The position numbers and the translations under genes are program-made. Source: Chrysoporthe austroafricana (taxonomy: Eukaryota > Ascomycota > Sordariomycetes > Diaporthales > Cryphonectriaceae). Taken from it: a DNA stretch of 64,000 nt. The stretch is taken from contig JYIP02000004.1 of the NCBI GenBank assembly GCA_001051155.2, positions 3,032,383 to 3,096,382 on the forward strand, given 5' to 3'. Below, one piece after another: positions 47,363 to 58,947 of the stretch. How positions within the stretch are numbered: position 1 is the stretch's first letter; the number at the start of each line of letters is the position of its first letter. The notes under the pieces were generated by a model. The model was not told where the DNA came from. It was given only the letters and a program-made list of their open reading frames with translations, and made no database searches.

Positions 47363-47977
47363 ATGGATCGCATGGTAATACGGCGACTCGCCCGATCGAG
47401 GGTCTCTCTGCGGCCTGCATCGACGACCCAGCTCATCCTCCCCAACGCGCGCACCATCTCCACGGTCCCGCGCATCGCCGAAGTCTCCTTCTGGAAATCC
47501 CTAGTACCGAAGCCGCTCCGGCGCGAAAACCGCCAGCCTTCAGGCCCCAACGCGCCCAAGAAGTCCTGGCTCTCCAAGGAGTGGAATCCGGCGACCTTCT
47601 TTATCATCATATTCCTGCTGATCGGCTCCATGTCGATTCAGATGATCTCCCTGCGGAAGAACTTCGACGCATTCATGCGGCGGTCTGACGTCCGCATTGG
47701 TCTGTTGAGGGAAGTCGTGGAACGGATCCAGAACGGGGAGGAGGTGGATGTTGAGAAAGTGCTGGGCTCGGGGGATCCGGAGAGGGAGGCTGCGTGGGAG
47801 GAGGTTCTGGGGGAGATCGAGAAGGACGGCGCTCTGAGGAAGGAGAAGAAACAAGACAAGGGCAAGACGGCCGAGACACCAGCGGCGATCACCAAAGCTG
47901 TTTCATTATCGGAGCCCGCAGCGGGCGCGGCGCCTGCGCAGGAACCACCGAAAGAGCGCACGGCATACTTTTTCTGA
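47363..47977 (+). CDS. Fungal mitochondrial inner-membrane protein, DUF5321-like
   Basis: A 204-residue intronless gene. The N terminus is rich in Arg/Ser/Thr without acids (MDRMVIRRLARSRVSLRP), a clear mitochondrial presequence. One membrane segment (residues about 77-95, FFIIIFLLIGSMSIQMI) follows SKEWNP, then LRKNFDAFMRRSDVRIGLLREVVERI, a likely coiled coil, and a Lys/Ala-rich tail ending AYFF. The SKEWNP-membrane-LRKNF core matches a fungus-specific family of unknown function that I recall as DUF5321; that name is from memory and not checked. The 3' end faces the sirtuin gene with 48 bp between stop codons. Confidence 0.85.
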   Translation: MDRMVIRRLARSRVSLRPASTTQLILPNARTISTVPRIAEVSFWKSLVPKPLRRENRQPSGPNAPKKSWLSKEWNPATFFIIIFLLIGSMSIQMISLRKNFDAFMRRSDVRIGLLREVVERIQNGEEVDVEKVLGSGDPEREAAWEEVLGEIEKDGALRKEKKQDKGKTAETPAAITKAVSLSEPAAGAAPAQEPPKERTAYFF

Positions 47978-48025
47978 AGAGATTGGTCGCTATGGGAGAT
48001 CTATCCATGCAAGAAGGCGGACGCA

Positions 48026-49234
48026 TCATGACAGGAAGTCTTTGAACACGCCGGCTCCTTCATTCTCGAGAAGCACCGACTCGTTTGCGATGTGAGGTTC
48101 AGGAAATGATCGCCGCAGGGACTTGATCAGCTCCGGGAGTAATTGCTCCGTGGACAAATCTATCCTCACGCCTTCGGCTCCGCCCTGCCCGGGATGCAAG
48201 TCGCCAACGAAGACCTCTTCTCCCCTCACACCGCCCATATTCACGATGGCTATGGATACACCGCGATCTTTCGCTCGTTTCGCCAGCCTCCACGCGGAAT
48301 ATGTCGCGAGCGAGGTGGCCAGGATGAGCATCCTGCCGGCTTCACCCACGGCCTGCTCTGCCGCCACCTTGACGTCGGCGGGAATGCTCTCGCCAAACAT
48401 GATGACGGCAGGCTTCAGGATGCCGCCGTCGCTTGTCGACTTCCACGCGCCGTCCTGGTCGACCTCAACCGTATGCCGCGACCCATCTGGCGCGAGCGGG
48501 GGATCTGTCAAGCAGTTCTGACAAGCCGGGTACCTGAACGTTGTGTACGGGGCATCGGGCAGATCAACGTCACCGTCTGGATTCGTCCTGATCCCCCTCG
48601 CCCTCCTCTCGGCAGGGTTCTCGGTCTCCAGCGCACCTGAGGCGATCGCCGCTTCGAGGAAGGCAGCCCACGCGGGGTTCAGGCGGGCGAGCTCCTCCTG
48701 GAAGACATCCCGCGGGAACTCGCGACGGCAGGACGTACACACCAGGCTCCGTAGATAGCCATGTAGCTCGAGGGTAGGGATCTCAGGGTGCGCCTTGGGG
48801 TGGAACGAATCGACATTCTGTGTGATCACCGTCTTCACCTTGCCGTAGCGTCCCAGGTCCCGCACCGCATAGTGACCCGCGTTCGGCCGCGCCCTGTGAA
48901 GCGTCGTCCAGCCGAGAAAGGACCGTGCCCAGTAGCGCTTCCTCGCCTCGTGGGAAGCAAGGAACTCATGGTAGTAGATGGGCCGGTAGGTCTTGTTGAG
49001 ACGGTAGGTGCCGTTCTCGCCCCTGTAGTCCGCCAGGCCCGATGCCACCGAGAGCCCGGCGCCAGAGAGGACGAGCGTAGAGTCGGGCAGGCCCTTCCTG
49101 CGCGGGGCCGGCGAGGTGAGGAACTCGTGGAGGGCGCTGACGGCGCCGGACAGCGTGGTGGCCGAGGCGGGAATGACGGTTGGCGGTGAAAACCTGTCTG
49201 TGTACGGGATGCGGAGGAGCGCTTTCTTCATCAT
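48026..49234 (-). CDS. SIRT4-like class II sirtuin
   Basis: NAD-dependent protein deacylase or ADP-ribosyltransferase, probably mitochondrial. A 402-residue frame without introns. NAD-binding motif GAGLSVASGLADYRG (58-72), TQNVDSFH (138-145), catalytic His158 in LELHGYLRSLVC. The structural zinc is bound by Cys166/Cys169 (CTSC) and Cys238/Cys241 (CQNC), with a long 68-residue insertion between the two pairs. Further NAD-binding sequence: KPAVIMFGESIP, LATSLATYSAWRL and VNMGGVRGEEVF. The short basic N terminus (MMKKALLRIPYTDRF) could target mitochondria. Class II assignment rests on TQNVDSFH and the zinc-site arrangement. Substrates are unknown. Confidence 0.93.
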   Translation of the reverse strand: MMKKALLRIPYTDRFSPPTVIPASATTLSGAVSALHEFLTSPAPRRKGLPDSTLVLSGAGLSVASGLADYRGENGTYRLNKTYRPIYYHEFLASHEARKRYWARSFLGWTTLHRARPNAGHYAVRDLGRYGKVKTVITQNVDSFHPKAHPEIPTLELHGYLRSLVCTSCRREFPRDVFQEELARLNPAWAAFLEAAIASGALETENPAERRARGIRTNPDGDVDLPDAPYTTFRYPACQNCLTDPPLAPDGSRHTVEVDQDGAWKSTSDGGILKPAVIMFGESIPADVKVAAEQAVGEAGRMLILATSLATYSAWRLAKRAKDRGVSIAIVNMGGVRGEEVFVGDLHPGQGGAEGVRIDLSTEQLLPELIKSLRRSFPEPHIANESVLLENEGAGVFKDFLS

Positions 49235-50004
49235 GAGTGGTGGCCTTTCTCGTCCAAGCCCAGACAGACCCTGTCGCCCTAGATGACGGTACGCAAGCCT
49301 CCACGTACACGAGGCTGGGCAGCGGGCGGAGCGTCCGGCTGGGGGAGCGGAGGTTCAGCAGGACGGTGGAGGTGACCCCGGTCCGCGATGCAATGCAATG
49401 CAGGAGAAATGAGGATGATCAAGGTTGTGTCCCAGGCCGGGAGGTGGTGGGAGCACACCGGTTCGGTAAGGTGAAATTTCACGATGAGGTTCTGAATATG
49501 GCAAGTGGTCGTCGTCATCGAGGCATTGTCTGGGCCCATGTCTGGGTCCTTGTCTCTCGCTAAGACCATGTCCCGAGGACCTGGCCTCCCCCATTTCCCG
49601 ATGCCCCACTAGCCGCGCACCCCAGTACGTCCATATAGCACTAAGTACTCAGTACCATACCCGCTATAGAGCTGTGTGGTAGTGCTAATCCGCTGAAGCT
49701 CAGTGGCAGCCGGCCCCTGTCGACTGCACACAGACAGGGACTTGATGCCCGTGGGTTCCGACGGCTAGCCTGCCCGCCTTGGTTTCAAGATGCCTCAAAT
49801 GGGTGTGTTGGGCCTCACAGGCTGTTGTCTGTTCGCATATCTGTAGAGGGTCAGCTGGGTGTAAAAGCGAACCTCTGGAGAGCTTCGAGGGGTGGCGGGT
49901 GGTGTGTCAGGAGGTACCTAGCTATAGCGCCTGGCCCTGCTGGAGACAAGCCCCTCAACCCCTCCACGCCCAGCTTTTCCCCCCCCAGCTGGATGGCGCC
50001 CTGT

Positions 50005-50046
<42 letters not shown>

Positions 50047-50307
50047 TTTAGCTCTCTCGACGAGCGTTACTTTTCCCACCTCGAGTCCACGACGCGCCGT
50101 GCCTGGATTGGACTCACTAGCCCTCACACTCGTTTTCTCGCCGCACCAAGGTACCCGTCTCCTCTGCCTTGCATACCCACGGCGCATTGCGTACACACCC
50201 ACATTCCCGTCGTTTGGTTCATCCTTTCCTCTTTGTCACGCTTACTTTGTCGTACCCCGGTCCCATTGTCCACTCCCTCCTACCCATCCTCGTCGAGGGC
50301 TCAATTG
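49235..50307. other. Divergent region, sirtuin / MMT1
   Basis: Contains both promoters and an AGC repeat (50005-50043). The MMT1 frame stays open upstream to 49825, but that extension has no conserved sequence. No other gene is recognised. Confidence 0.55.
50005..50043. repeat. AGC repeat upstream of MMT1
   Basis: Thirteen AGC units, in frame with the MMT1 reading frame (would encode poly-Ser if translated) about 265 bp before the chosen start. Confidence 0.9.
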
Positions 50308-51989
50308 ATGCCTCCTATCAGCCCCTCCGCCTCGTCGCTGAGGTCGTGCGCCTTTCCCTCGGCGGGCCTCACCCTGTCACAGGCCAGCAAGTATGTAGGT
50401 GCACAGCTCAGGTCCAGGCTCAGTCCGGACCCTCTGGCGCCGAGCCGTGCCTCGACTGCGACCTGGGGCTCCTTCAACCCCTTGAGGACACCTAATCCTC
50501 ATCGGCTGCGGCAGCCTCACCTGCTTCAGACACGCGTCTATCAAACATCCTGTCCCCTGTCTGGGCCTTCCTCTGCCCCTCTCCCCTCCCCCGCCACCCC
50601 TTTGTCCGCTGGCACCTGCGCAAGTACAAGACCGACGCCAACCTCCCAGCCGTACCTCATAAACCCACCCGCCCATCTCCACAGCTACCAGAGACGGCTG
50701 CGACCCAACTGGCTGTCTGGCATCATGGCTACAGCTACCCAGACCCGTGGCCATGGTCACCACCACCACCACCATCACCATGGCGACAATGTCTACCTCA
50801 CCTCCCAGAACAAGAATGACGCTGGTGTGCGCATCACCCGCATTGGCCTGTACTCAAACCTGGGCATGGCTGTTGCCAAGTTCATCGGTGGCTATGTCTT
50901 CAATTCCCAGTCCATGATTGCCGATGCTTGGCACTCCTTGACCGATCTGGCTTCCGACATTCTGACCCTCGCGACCGTTTCCTTCAGCCTGCGGCCGCCC
51001 ACCGATAGGTACCCTTCGGGCTTCGGCAAGGTCGAGAGCCTGGGCTCGCTGGGCGTCTCGGGCATGCTGCTGGCCGGCGGCATCTTCATGGGCATGAGCA
51101 GCCTGGAGTCGCTCTACGCGCACTTCATGATGGACCCTGCCGCCGCCCACGAGCTGCTGCACCACGGCCACGGCCACGGGCATGCGCATGGTGCGCTGGC
51201 TATGGGACCAAGCATCCATGCGGCCTGGCTGGCTGCCGGCACGGTGCTGATCAAGGAGTGGCTCTACCATGCGAGTAAGTCCTGGCGCCGCCGCCCCACC
51301 CCCAGCGCACGATGATGATACGAGAGGGCGAGGCTGACGTATGTTTCCCGATTGCAGCCATGAAGGTCGCCAAGGAGCGCAAGTCGCAGGTCCTCGCGTC
51401 GAATGCCATCCACCACCGCGTCGACAGCTGGACCGGCATCGTCACCATGCTGGTCATCCTCGGCGCAAACGTCCTCAAGGATGCCACCTGGCTCGACCCC
51501 GTCGGCGGCCTCCTCATATCCTTCCTGGTCATCAAGGGCGGCTGGGGCAACACGCTCTCCTCGCTCTACGAGCTGGCGGACTGCACCGTCGACGACGAAG
51601 TTAAGAGGTCGGTCCGGCGCCAGGTCCAGAAGAGCTTCGAGAACATCAGCCAGGGCCACGAGGTGGAGCTGCGCGCCGTCGCGGGCATCAAGTCCGGCCA
51701 GAACTACCTGATCGACGTCGAGCTTGCCGTCCCCGGCGGTTGGACCGTCGAGGACGTCCGTGGGGTCGAGAGCGCCGTCCGCGCCCAGATCGGAGCCAAG
51801 GTCCGCGGGGCGCGCAAGGTGCGCATCCGGTTCGTGCCCAAGGAGGCGGCGGCCGAGTCTACCAGGTTCGACGAGTTCATCCCCGGCAGCGTGAGCCCCC
51901 GGTCCAGCCCCGAGCTGGAGGAGGAGCACAACCACGACAATGGCAACGGCAACAGCAACGGCAACGGTAACCATCAGAAGCACGACTGA
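50308..51989 (+). CDS. MMT1: Mitochondrial metal transporter, CDF family (MMT1 type)
   Basis: Cation diffusion facilitator that by homology exports iron or a related metal from mitochondria. Two exons, 50308-51274 and 51358-51989, with an 83-nt intron, give 532 residues. The start MPPISPSASSLRSCAFPSA is chosen because it opens a presequence-like region (rich in Arg/Ser, few acids) that leads into the conserved core; an upstream open stretch lacks conservation. Metal sites: TM2 DAWHSLTD (Asp206, His209, Asp213) and TM5 NAIHHRVDS in exon 2. Two His-rich segments lie at residues 149-158 and in the cytosol- or matrix-facing loop before TM5 (HHGHGHGHAHG), typical metal sensors. The C-terminal cytoplasmic domain ends in a Asn/Gly/His-rich tail. 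Six membrane segments are visible. Confidence 0.93.
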
Positions 51990-52734
51990 ATTTCAGGCCT
52001 GCCTAAAAGAAGATACCATTGATTTGGACTACGAATCACAGCAAGGGCGCGCAATGTTGGACTAGAGTTTTCGGATTGTACTGTACAAATGGCGGGATGG
52101 AAGGCGTAGATACACGCACTACAGATGAGCAGCATTGGGCGGCGTTTACGAGACGGAAAGGGATGGCATTCTGCCTGCACGACTTATGCAGGCCTCTTAC
52201 GATCGCCTCGAGGCCCATCCATTTGTTTTAAGGGGGTCCTCGTTCTCCAGCTCGTCAGAGACATACCGCGATCGCGGATAGGGATAGCACATTGTCTGTC
52301 GGATATCATCACCCGACAACTTGCCGCATGTGGCACGTGTTCTGTCGGCATTTTGCGACGAGAGAGACGCTGAGTCTCATCCCGAAAATAAAAAGTTCGC
52401 TGTACACATTACATGCTCAGGTACCAGTACTCTGTGATTGGTGCGGGAGCCAGATCAGGGATTCTAGTGGCCCCATGGGATTGGACAGATGCGAGGTGCA
52501 CTTTAGCCTGAAGCCGCGCCCACGACGAGGCTGATTGTCGACCTCTCCCGCGGTGACGATAGAGCGGTGCCCCGCGGTGCGGTGGGGAGTGCCCCACGTC
52601 TGACGTCCCTGGATATTATCGGGGACCTACTGACATCACCCGTTGCATTCCAGACACTCTGGACACTTCGACTTGCCTGAATTTGAGAGACGTTTTGGTA
52701 AGCTTGCATAGTACGATTTGCAAACAAACCGAAA
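51990..52734. other. Spacer between MMT1 and xylulokinase
   Basis: Both neighbours are on the plus strand: MMT1 3' flank and xylulokinase promoter. No gene recognised. Confidence 0.6.
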
Positions 52735-54709
52735 ATGAGTGACGGTCCGCTATACCTGGGTTTTGACCTGTCAACCCAGCAGCTCAAAGGTCAGTGGCGC
52801 TCCTCACTCTCACGTGCAACCAGCCCAGCCCATCTTCACCTTATAAGCTGCACACGCGATCCCGCTCACCGCGCCCGGGTGACTCTGCCCCTGCCGGCCA
52901 GGCGCACACGCTGACCTCGCCCGACAGCGATCGTGATCCAGTCCGACCTGCACGTCCTGTCCGAGGCCAAGGTCGACTTCGACGCAGACTTCGGCGCCCA
53001 GTACGGCCTCACCAAGGGCGTCCTCGTCAACGATGCCGAGGGGGAGGTGTTCGCGCCCGTCGCGATGTGGCTCGAGGCCGTCGACCTCGTGCTGTCGCGC
53101 CTCCGGGCCAAGGACGCGCCGCTGCACCGCGTGCGGGGCATCAGCGGCGCGTGCCAGCAGCACGGCAGCGTGTTCTGGGGCCACGAGGCCGAGCGCCTGC
53201 TGGGCGGCCTGCGGGGCGACGGGGGGAAGGGCCTGAAGGAGCAGCTGGAGAAGGCCCTCAGCCACCCCTACGGGCCCAACTGGCAGGACCACTCGACGCA
53301 GAGCCAGTGTGACGAGTTTGACGCCGCGCTGGGGAGCAACCAAAGGCTGGCGGATGTTACGGGGAGCGCGGCGCATCATGTGAGTCTTCTCTTGGGTCCC
53401 CGCGCTGGCCACGCCACACCCGCTACGTGATGCTAAATCGTGCCCGCAGCGGTTCACCGGCCCCCAGATCCTCCGCCTGCGGAAGAAGCTCCCGGAGATG
53501 TACGCCGCCACCGCCCGCATCTCCCTCGTCTCCTCCTGGCTCGCCTCGGTGCTGCTGGGCGCCATCGCGCCGCTGGACATCAGCGACGCCACCGGCATGA
53601 ACCTCTGGGACATCCCGGCCAACAGCTGGAGCGAGGAGCTGCTCCTGCTCACCGCGGGGTCCCGCGAGGGCGTCCCCGCGCTGCGCGCCAAGCTCGGCGA
53701 GGTCCGGCAGGACGGCGGCGGGAGCATGGGCGCCATCTCGCCGTACTTCGTGCAGCGCTACGGCTTCTCGCCGGCGTGCCAGGTCGCCCCCTTCACGGGC
53801 GACAACCCGGGGACCATCCTCGCGCTGCCGCTGCGCCCGCTCGACGCCATCGTCAGCCTGGGCACCAGCAGCACCTTCCTCATGATCACGCCGACGTACA
53901 AGCCCGACCCGGCGTACCACTTCATGAACCACCCGTGCACGCGGGGCCAGTACATGTTCATGCTGTGCTACAAGAACGGCGGCCTGGCGCGCGAGAAGGT
54001 GCGCGACGCGCTGCCGCCCGTCGCCGGCTCCGGCGCGGGCGCGGACCGGTGGGCCAACTTCAACCGGGCGGTCCTCGAGACGCCGCCGCTGGGCGTCCGG
54101 GACGCGGCGCGGGACAAGGCCAAGCTGGGGCTGTACTTCTACCTGCCGGAGATCGTCCCCAACATCAAGGCCGGGACGTGGCGGTACGAGTGCAGCGCCA
54201 CGGAGGGCTCGGGCCTCCAGGAGTCGGGCAGTGGGTGGACCGCGGAGGAGGACGCGCGCGCCATCGTCGAGTCGCAGGCGCTCTCGATGCGCCTGCGCTC
54301 CCAGAACCTGGTGCACCCGCACGACGGGCCGCAGCAGGGCGGCGGCGGCGGTCGCGCGCAGCTCCCCGCCCAGCCGCGCCGCATCTACCTCGTCGGCGGC
54401 GGCAGCCTCAACCCGGCCATCGCGCGCGTCATGGGCGACGTCCTGGGGTCCGCCGAGGGCGTGTACAAGCTGGACGTGGGCGGGAACGCGTGCGCGCTGG
54501 GCGGGGCCTACAAGGCGCTCTGGGCGATGGAGCGCGACGCGGCCCGGGGCGAGACGTTCGACGAGCTGATCGGGAAGCGGTGGAAGGAGGAGGGCGCCAT
54601 CGAGAGGGTGGATGACGGGTACAAGGAGGGGACCTTCGAGAGGTATGGGAACGTGCTGGGCGCCTTTGGGGAGATGGAGGAGAGGATCTTGAAGGTGGCT
54701 CATAATTAA
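52735..54709 (+). CDS. XKS1: D-xylulokinase (FGGY family)
   Basis: Phosphorylates D-xylulose with ATP to D-xylulose 5-phosphate, the last step linking fungal xylose/arabinose catabolism to the pentose phosphate pathway (XkiA in Aspergillus). Three exons: 52735-52789, 52928-53379 and 53450-54709, with introns of 138 and 70 nt, give 588 residues. The N-terminal phosphate motif GFDLSTQQLK spans the first intron, which falls just 18 codons in. Substrate and nucleotide landmarks: ISGACQQHGSVFW, ATGMNLWDIPANSW, APFTGDNPGT, SLGTSSTFLM and YLVGGGSLNPAIARVMGDV. A tail with EERILKVAHN closes the frame. Length is typical for fungal xylulokinases. Cytosolic. Confidence 0.95.
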
Positions 54710-55256
54710 GAGTGGATGGGGGAGGGGGGGGGAGGTCATTCAAAAAAGCATTATAGAATCGACGGTTGCCATTACTATGATACATTGCTATGATACTGGG
54801 CGGTCGTATAGATTTCGGCGTATTTTAGACCTGAGACTATTATGGCTCTCTCCGTACCCATATCGGGCTTACGTCCACTCTGTGCGATACTCGAGTATAC
54901 GGCCTGCCATTCCTGCTGTGGCGTCTTGTCGACCTAAAGCATTGACTCTACACGCATCGAAGACTCCAGATGAACCTACAGCCGTGGGAGTATAAATCGA
55001 TCGGAGCCGGGGTACGCGGTGGATCTGAACAAGGTGCGACGCTACTTAGGGGGCTTGCGGCGCCAGATCCTCATGTAATACGTCACCATGTCCATCGCGG
55101 CGCTCTCTCCCTTGCGTTCTTCCTCGCAGTCAATTCGCAAGCAGACCGCTCAATTTGACTAGCTACTCCGTGGAATTTTGTCTCTCGCGCACGGCGAATG
55201 AGCTGATGCGAGAGCAGCGCACCCGGAATCGCTCGCGGCCTGGCAGGGGAGGCAAC
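54710..55256. other. Spacer between xylulokinase and alpha/beta hydrolase
   Basis: Promoter of the hydrolase gene and 3' flank of xylulokinase; no gene recognised. The reading frame of the hydrolase's first exon is open upstream to 55155, with one further Met at 55206. Confidence 0.55.
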
Positions 55257-56807
55257 ATGATCCTCGGCCCGGTCTCGTACCTCGACTGCCTCGTCTTCGT
55301 CATCCTCCTGGCGCCCCAGCTCCTCCTCGACGTCGGCCCCGTGGAGACCATCCGGGTCGTGCTGCAGGTGCTGCCGTTCCTAGGTACCGACCATCCGTGC
55401 AAACAAACCCTCTGTCTGTCCCGTATAAACGACTAACCCGCCACCGACAGCCCTCCGGCTCCCCGCCGCGTTCCTCAGCGGGCGCTACCTCGTCCGCAGC
55501 GAGGACCAGCCGGCGTTCGTGCGCCGGGCGTCGCCCTTCGAGGACTTCGTCGTCCGGTGCGTGCGGTATGCGTTCGCGAACCTCGACCCCAGGGTCGGGC
55601 GGGTCTTCTTCGGGAAGAGGGTTGCGCTGCCCTGGCTGCGGTGGCGCATGCTGCGGCACGGGTACCTGCGGTCGCCGGTGCACTGGCGGGAGTATCGAGA
55701 CGTGAGTTGCGTGCCTTTAGTAGCATGAATCAATCAATCCTAAACGGAACTCCTGTTTATACCACCTGCTGTGCTTCCAGCGCCCTGGATTTCGATTTTT
55801 GTTTCACATCTCGGAGCATTCTGCATATATAGAACTTCTATTTTTGTCTCTCATCCTGTCTATCTATCTGTTTGGCGAGCTGACCGGGCCCGCTCTCCAG
55901 AAAAAGATCAAGGGCATCTGGGCTGTTGCAGAGCCCGGAAAAAGGGCCGACATCGTTCTCTACTACGCGCACGGTAAATGAGATCAACCCTCCCCCAATC
56001 CCGAGACCCTCATCCCGTGCCTCCGGCCGCTAAGCTTTCTCAGGTGGCGGCTTCAGCATGGGCTCTGCTTACTTCTACCTCGAGTTCCTCCTCTCGTGGC
56101 TCAGCCTCATGAGGGATGCCGGGTACAGGAACCCGGCCGTGTTCGGGATCGACTACACCCTCGTGCCGGACTCGTGTTTCCCGACGCAGCTGGACGAGAT
56201 CGTCGCCGGGTACGAGCAGGTCCTCAGCATGGCCGGCGACCCCTCGCGGGTCTGCGTCGCGGGCGACTCGGCCGGGGGCACGCTGGTGCTCAGCCTGCTG
56301 CTGCACCTCGCGAATCCCAAGCTGGTCGAGAAGGGCAGGCCGCTGCCCGGGGCCTCGAGGCATCTCCACAAGCCCGGGATGGCCGTGCTCATCTCGCCGT
56401 GGCCGACGCTGCACTCCCCCCTATACCGGAACAACAGCAGTGATTTCCTGGATGCGGACGCGCTGCAGCTGTACGCCTCGCAGTACGCAGGCAGTCCGGA
56501 CTTTGTCGCCGACCCGTTGGCGTCACCCGGAGACTGCAAGGACGTGAGGTGGTGGAGGGATGCGAGCCCGTTGAAAGGCACCTTCATCGCGTATGGCAAG
56601 GAAGAGGTGTTCGCGCCCGAGATAGAGAAGCTTATACACGTGCTGCAGAAGGCCGGGACGAGCGTCTCGGCGCAGGCGCAGGATGCTGGCATTCACGCCT
56701 GGCCCGTGGCGTCGCTGTTCCTCGGCGCCTCGACCGAGCAGAGGCTGAAGGGTCTGAAAAGCATTGTCAGTGAGATGAAGAGCCGGATCGCACCGGCGAG
56801 AGCGTAG
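55257..56807 (+). CDS. Membrane-anchored alpha/beta hydrolase (fold-3 type esterase)
   Basis: Predicted esterase or lipase of the alpha/beta-hydrolase-3 family, distantly like the sterol deacetylase Say1 in having an N-terminal membrane segment. Four exons: 55257-55383, 55451-55701, 55901-55973 and 56044-56807, giving 404 residues. The N-terminal hydrophobic stretch (YLDCLVFVILLAPQLLLDV) anchors it. The oxyanion motif HGGGFS lies at residues 150-155, split by intron 3, and the nucleophile is Ser226 in AGDSAGGTL. The acid is probably in IAYGKEEVFAPEIE and the His in AGIHAWPVASLF. An alternative start at 55206 adds 17 residues. The 199-nt second-to-last intron is the longest in the gene. Substrate unknown. 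Confidence 0.88.
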
Positions 56808-58947
56808 ACCCGTCCTTGCAGGGCCAGCTTGTCGTCATGTCAGATTAGATCAAGTAATTTTGGTTCCGTCACCCGGCGAGGCAGGACCGCGAGGGAACCT
56901 GAGTGGTGTGCTCGGCTTCTTCGTCTTCGTGGCTGCCATGAACCGCCTCTGGAAGATTGGTTGCTCGTCTTGTATCATCATCCATGACCGTCGCGCCTCC
57001 CGGGATCCATCATGTGCAACCCTAGACGGGACGAATGGCTCTGCTCGAGTCAGGATGTGCCCTCAGTCTGTCCCGGTTCTGACAGCAGACTTGAAATGCC
57101 CTTGTCCTGGCAGTGCACCTTGAACGAAAACAGGATCGGTGTTCAAACAGGATGCATGTGAAGAAGGTGCGGTGATTCCAAGGCTCACCTCCCGGGCTAG
57201 CTGCTCTCTGTTCCGCACTTGTACGGCGCAGAGACCCGAGGTGTGGCGCATGTTGCTCGCCTTCGCCGTGAGAATGGTAGAAGCGAGCAGGACGTGAGGG
57301 CAAACCTAGAAAGGAAAGGAAGAGGCAGAAGAAGCTCACGGCGACGGCTCGTGAGGCCCACAGAGTTTCGGCTGCCACGGGCTGTGGCGAGACCAGGAGC
57401 GGATGCACGGGCGCGACGCTTGTCCACAACACGCCATCTCCATCTCCGCCGCGACGCTGCTGCTGCTCGCGGCTGGGCCTGGGCGTCGCGACGTTCTCGC
57501 GACTCCGGCGCATGGCGGCATGACGAAGGCGCAGCGCAGCGCATCGTCGTCAGACCGACGGGCTGCGAGAATTTGATGCAGATCCCCCAAGGCACCGCCA
57601 AAATTAGGCACGAGGAAGCCAGCGTACCCTTGCCCGATGGGGGCAAGCGTGCTGCCCAAAGGGACTAGACGGGCGGTGCCTCGTTTTGGGGGCCCTTCGA
57701 AGGTCAGCTTGGCAGCAACGTGCATATAAAGAACGGGGCATCCCACGGAGACGAGCCCGCGCATCGCCGCACATGCCCGCTCGCCAGCCAGCCAGCCAGC
57801 CAGCCCGCCACGCCCGCCACGCCCGCCACGCCCGCCACGCCCACCACGCCCGCCAACCAGCCGAGGACCCTAGCTCTAAGGCGGCCCACCACCGCCCCCG
57901 AGATCTCATTTGTCCACTCGAACCGATCCCTCGATTACCGAGACCCTGGGCCCTCGACGGGACCCCTGGTGAAGAGCTTCGCATTGTCCAGAACCGATCC
58001 TTTGTCGCCAGAAGGCAGCTGTTCGACCCCAGCCGGGACTTCTGGCCGGCGGTGTCGCTCGCCTGCCTAGTTTGCCCGGCTGTTCCCCTCAGGCCAGCAA
58101 GGCGTGAGGCTGCAGCTCTTCGGCGAGACAGTCTTGGCCGAGGATCGCAGGGAGCGAGCGCCGTCGTCTTGCTCTTGCTGGCGCCCAGCCGTGTTCTCGA
58201 CCGCGAGCACGTGGATGCCGCCCTGGGCCTGGCGGCGCTGAGCTGAGGTGGCCTGCAGCTGTCCGGTCGGGAGTCTCAGGTCGAGCAGAGAAGCCCAGAC
58301 AGACCACTGCGAGTGGCCCTTGCCGGCGACTGGCCAAAGACGCCGAACCGGTGCGATCCCGAAGAAGCGAAGGGCTACGCAACCGACACGCTCCTGTTTT
58401 TCCGTCGCCCTTGTTTTCGTCTTGTTCCTGTGGGCTGCGCGGTGTGCTTCCTGCTGCGGCAGCATCGGTGTCTCCCTCGGTGCTCCGACGTGGTGTAGTC
58501 AGTCAGTCAGTCAGTATCGTCGCCTGGTTTCGTCGAGGGCGTTCTGGAAGCTCGTGGGACGTCTGCGCTAAGGCGCGAGCGCGGCAGCGTCTTCTGTCCT
58601 TCGGTGCGGTGCGACAAAGGGAGGGAGGCGTTTTTGGGAACGGTCCAAGGCTTATTAGGACTCAGCGCCGCATTAGCCCCGCGCTGGTGGGGTGCAACGC
58701 CCTGCACACGCCTGCACACGCCTGCCACTGCAGGTGCCCCCTCTACCTGGCGTCGCTACCTGCACTGCGTGCCGCCGCTGTTTGGGGGCGACGCCTTTCC
58801 CCAGCGAGCACGCGCCGACCGGATTCCTGGACTCGTGCCGCCCAGACACCGCCAGGAATTCTGTACGCGCCCCCACAAAAAAAGTATAAGTTCCTTTGTA
58901 CCCTGTTTATTTTGTTGTATTTCAGGTTGGGACCGAACAAAGCAAGC
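56808..58947. other. Long 5' region of the NC2-alpha gene
   Basis: About 2.1 kb without a recognisable gene. Contains a GCCA / CGCCCGCCA minisatellite at 57783-57860 and a short CAGT repeat at about 58499-58513. Frames open on both strands reflect GC bias. Probably promoter and 5' leader of the next gene. Confidence 0.5.
57783..57860. repeat. GCCA and CGCCCGCCA tandem repeats
   Basis: GCCA tetranucleotides pass into about five nine-base units of CGCCCGCCA, in noncoding DNA. Confidence 0.85.

Noticed and set aside
57783..57860. CRISPR-like regular repeats
   Set aside because: Short direct tandem units without spacers; also a eukaryotic genome.
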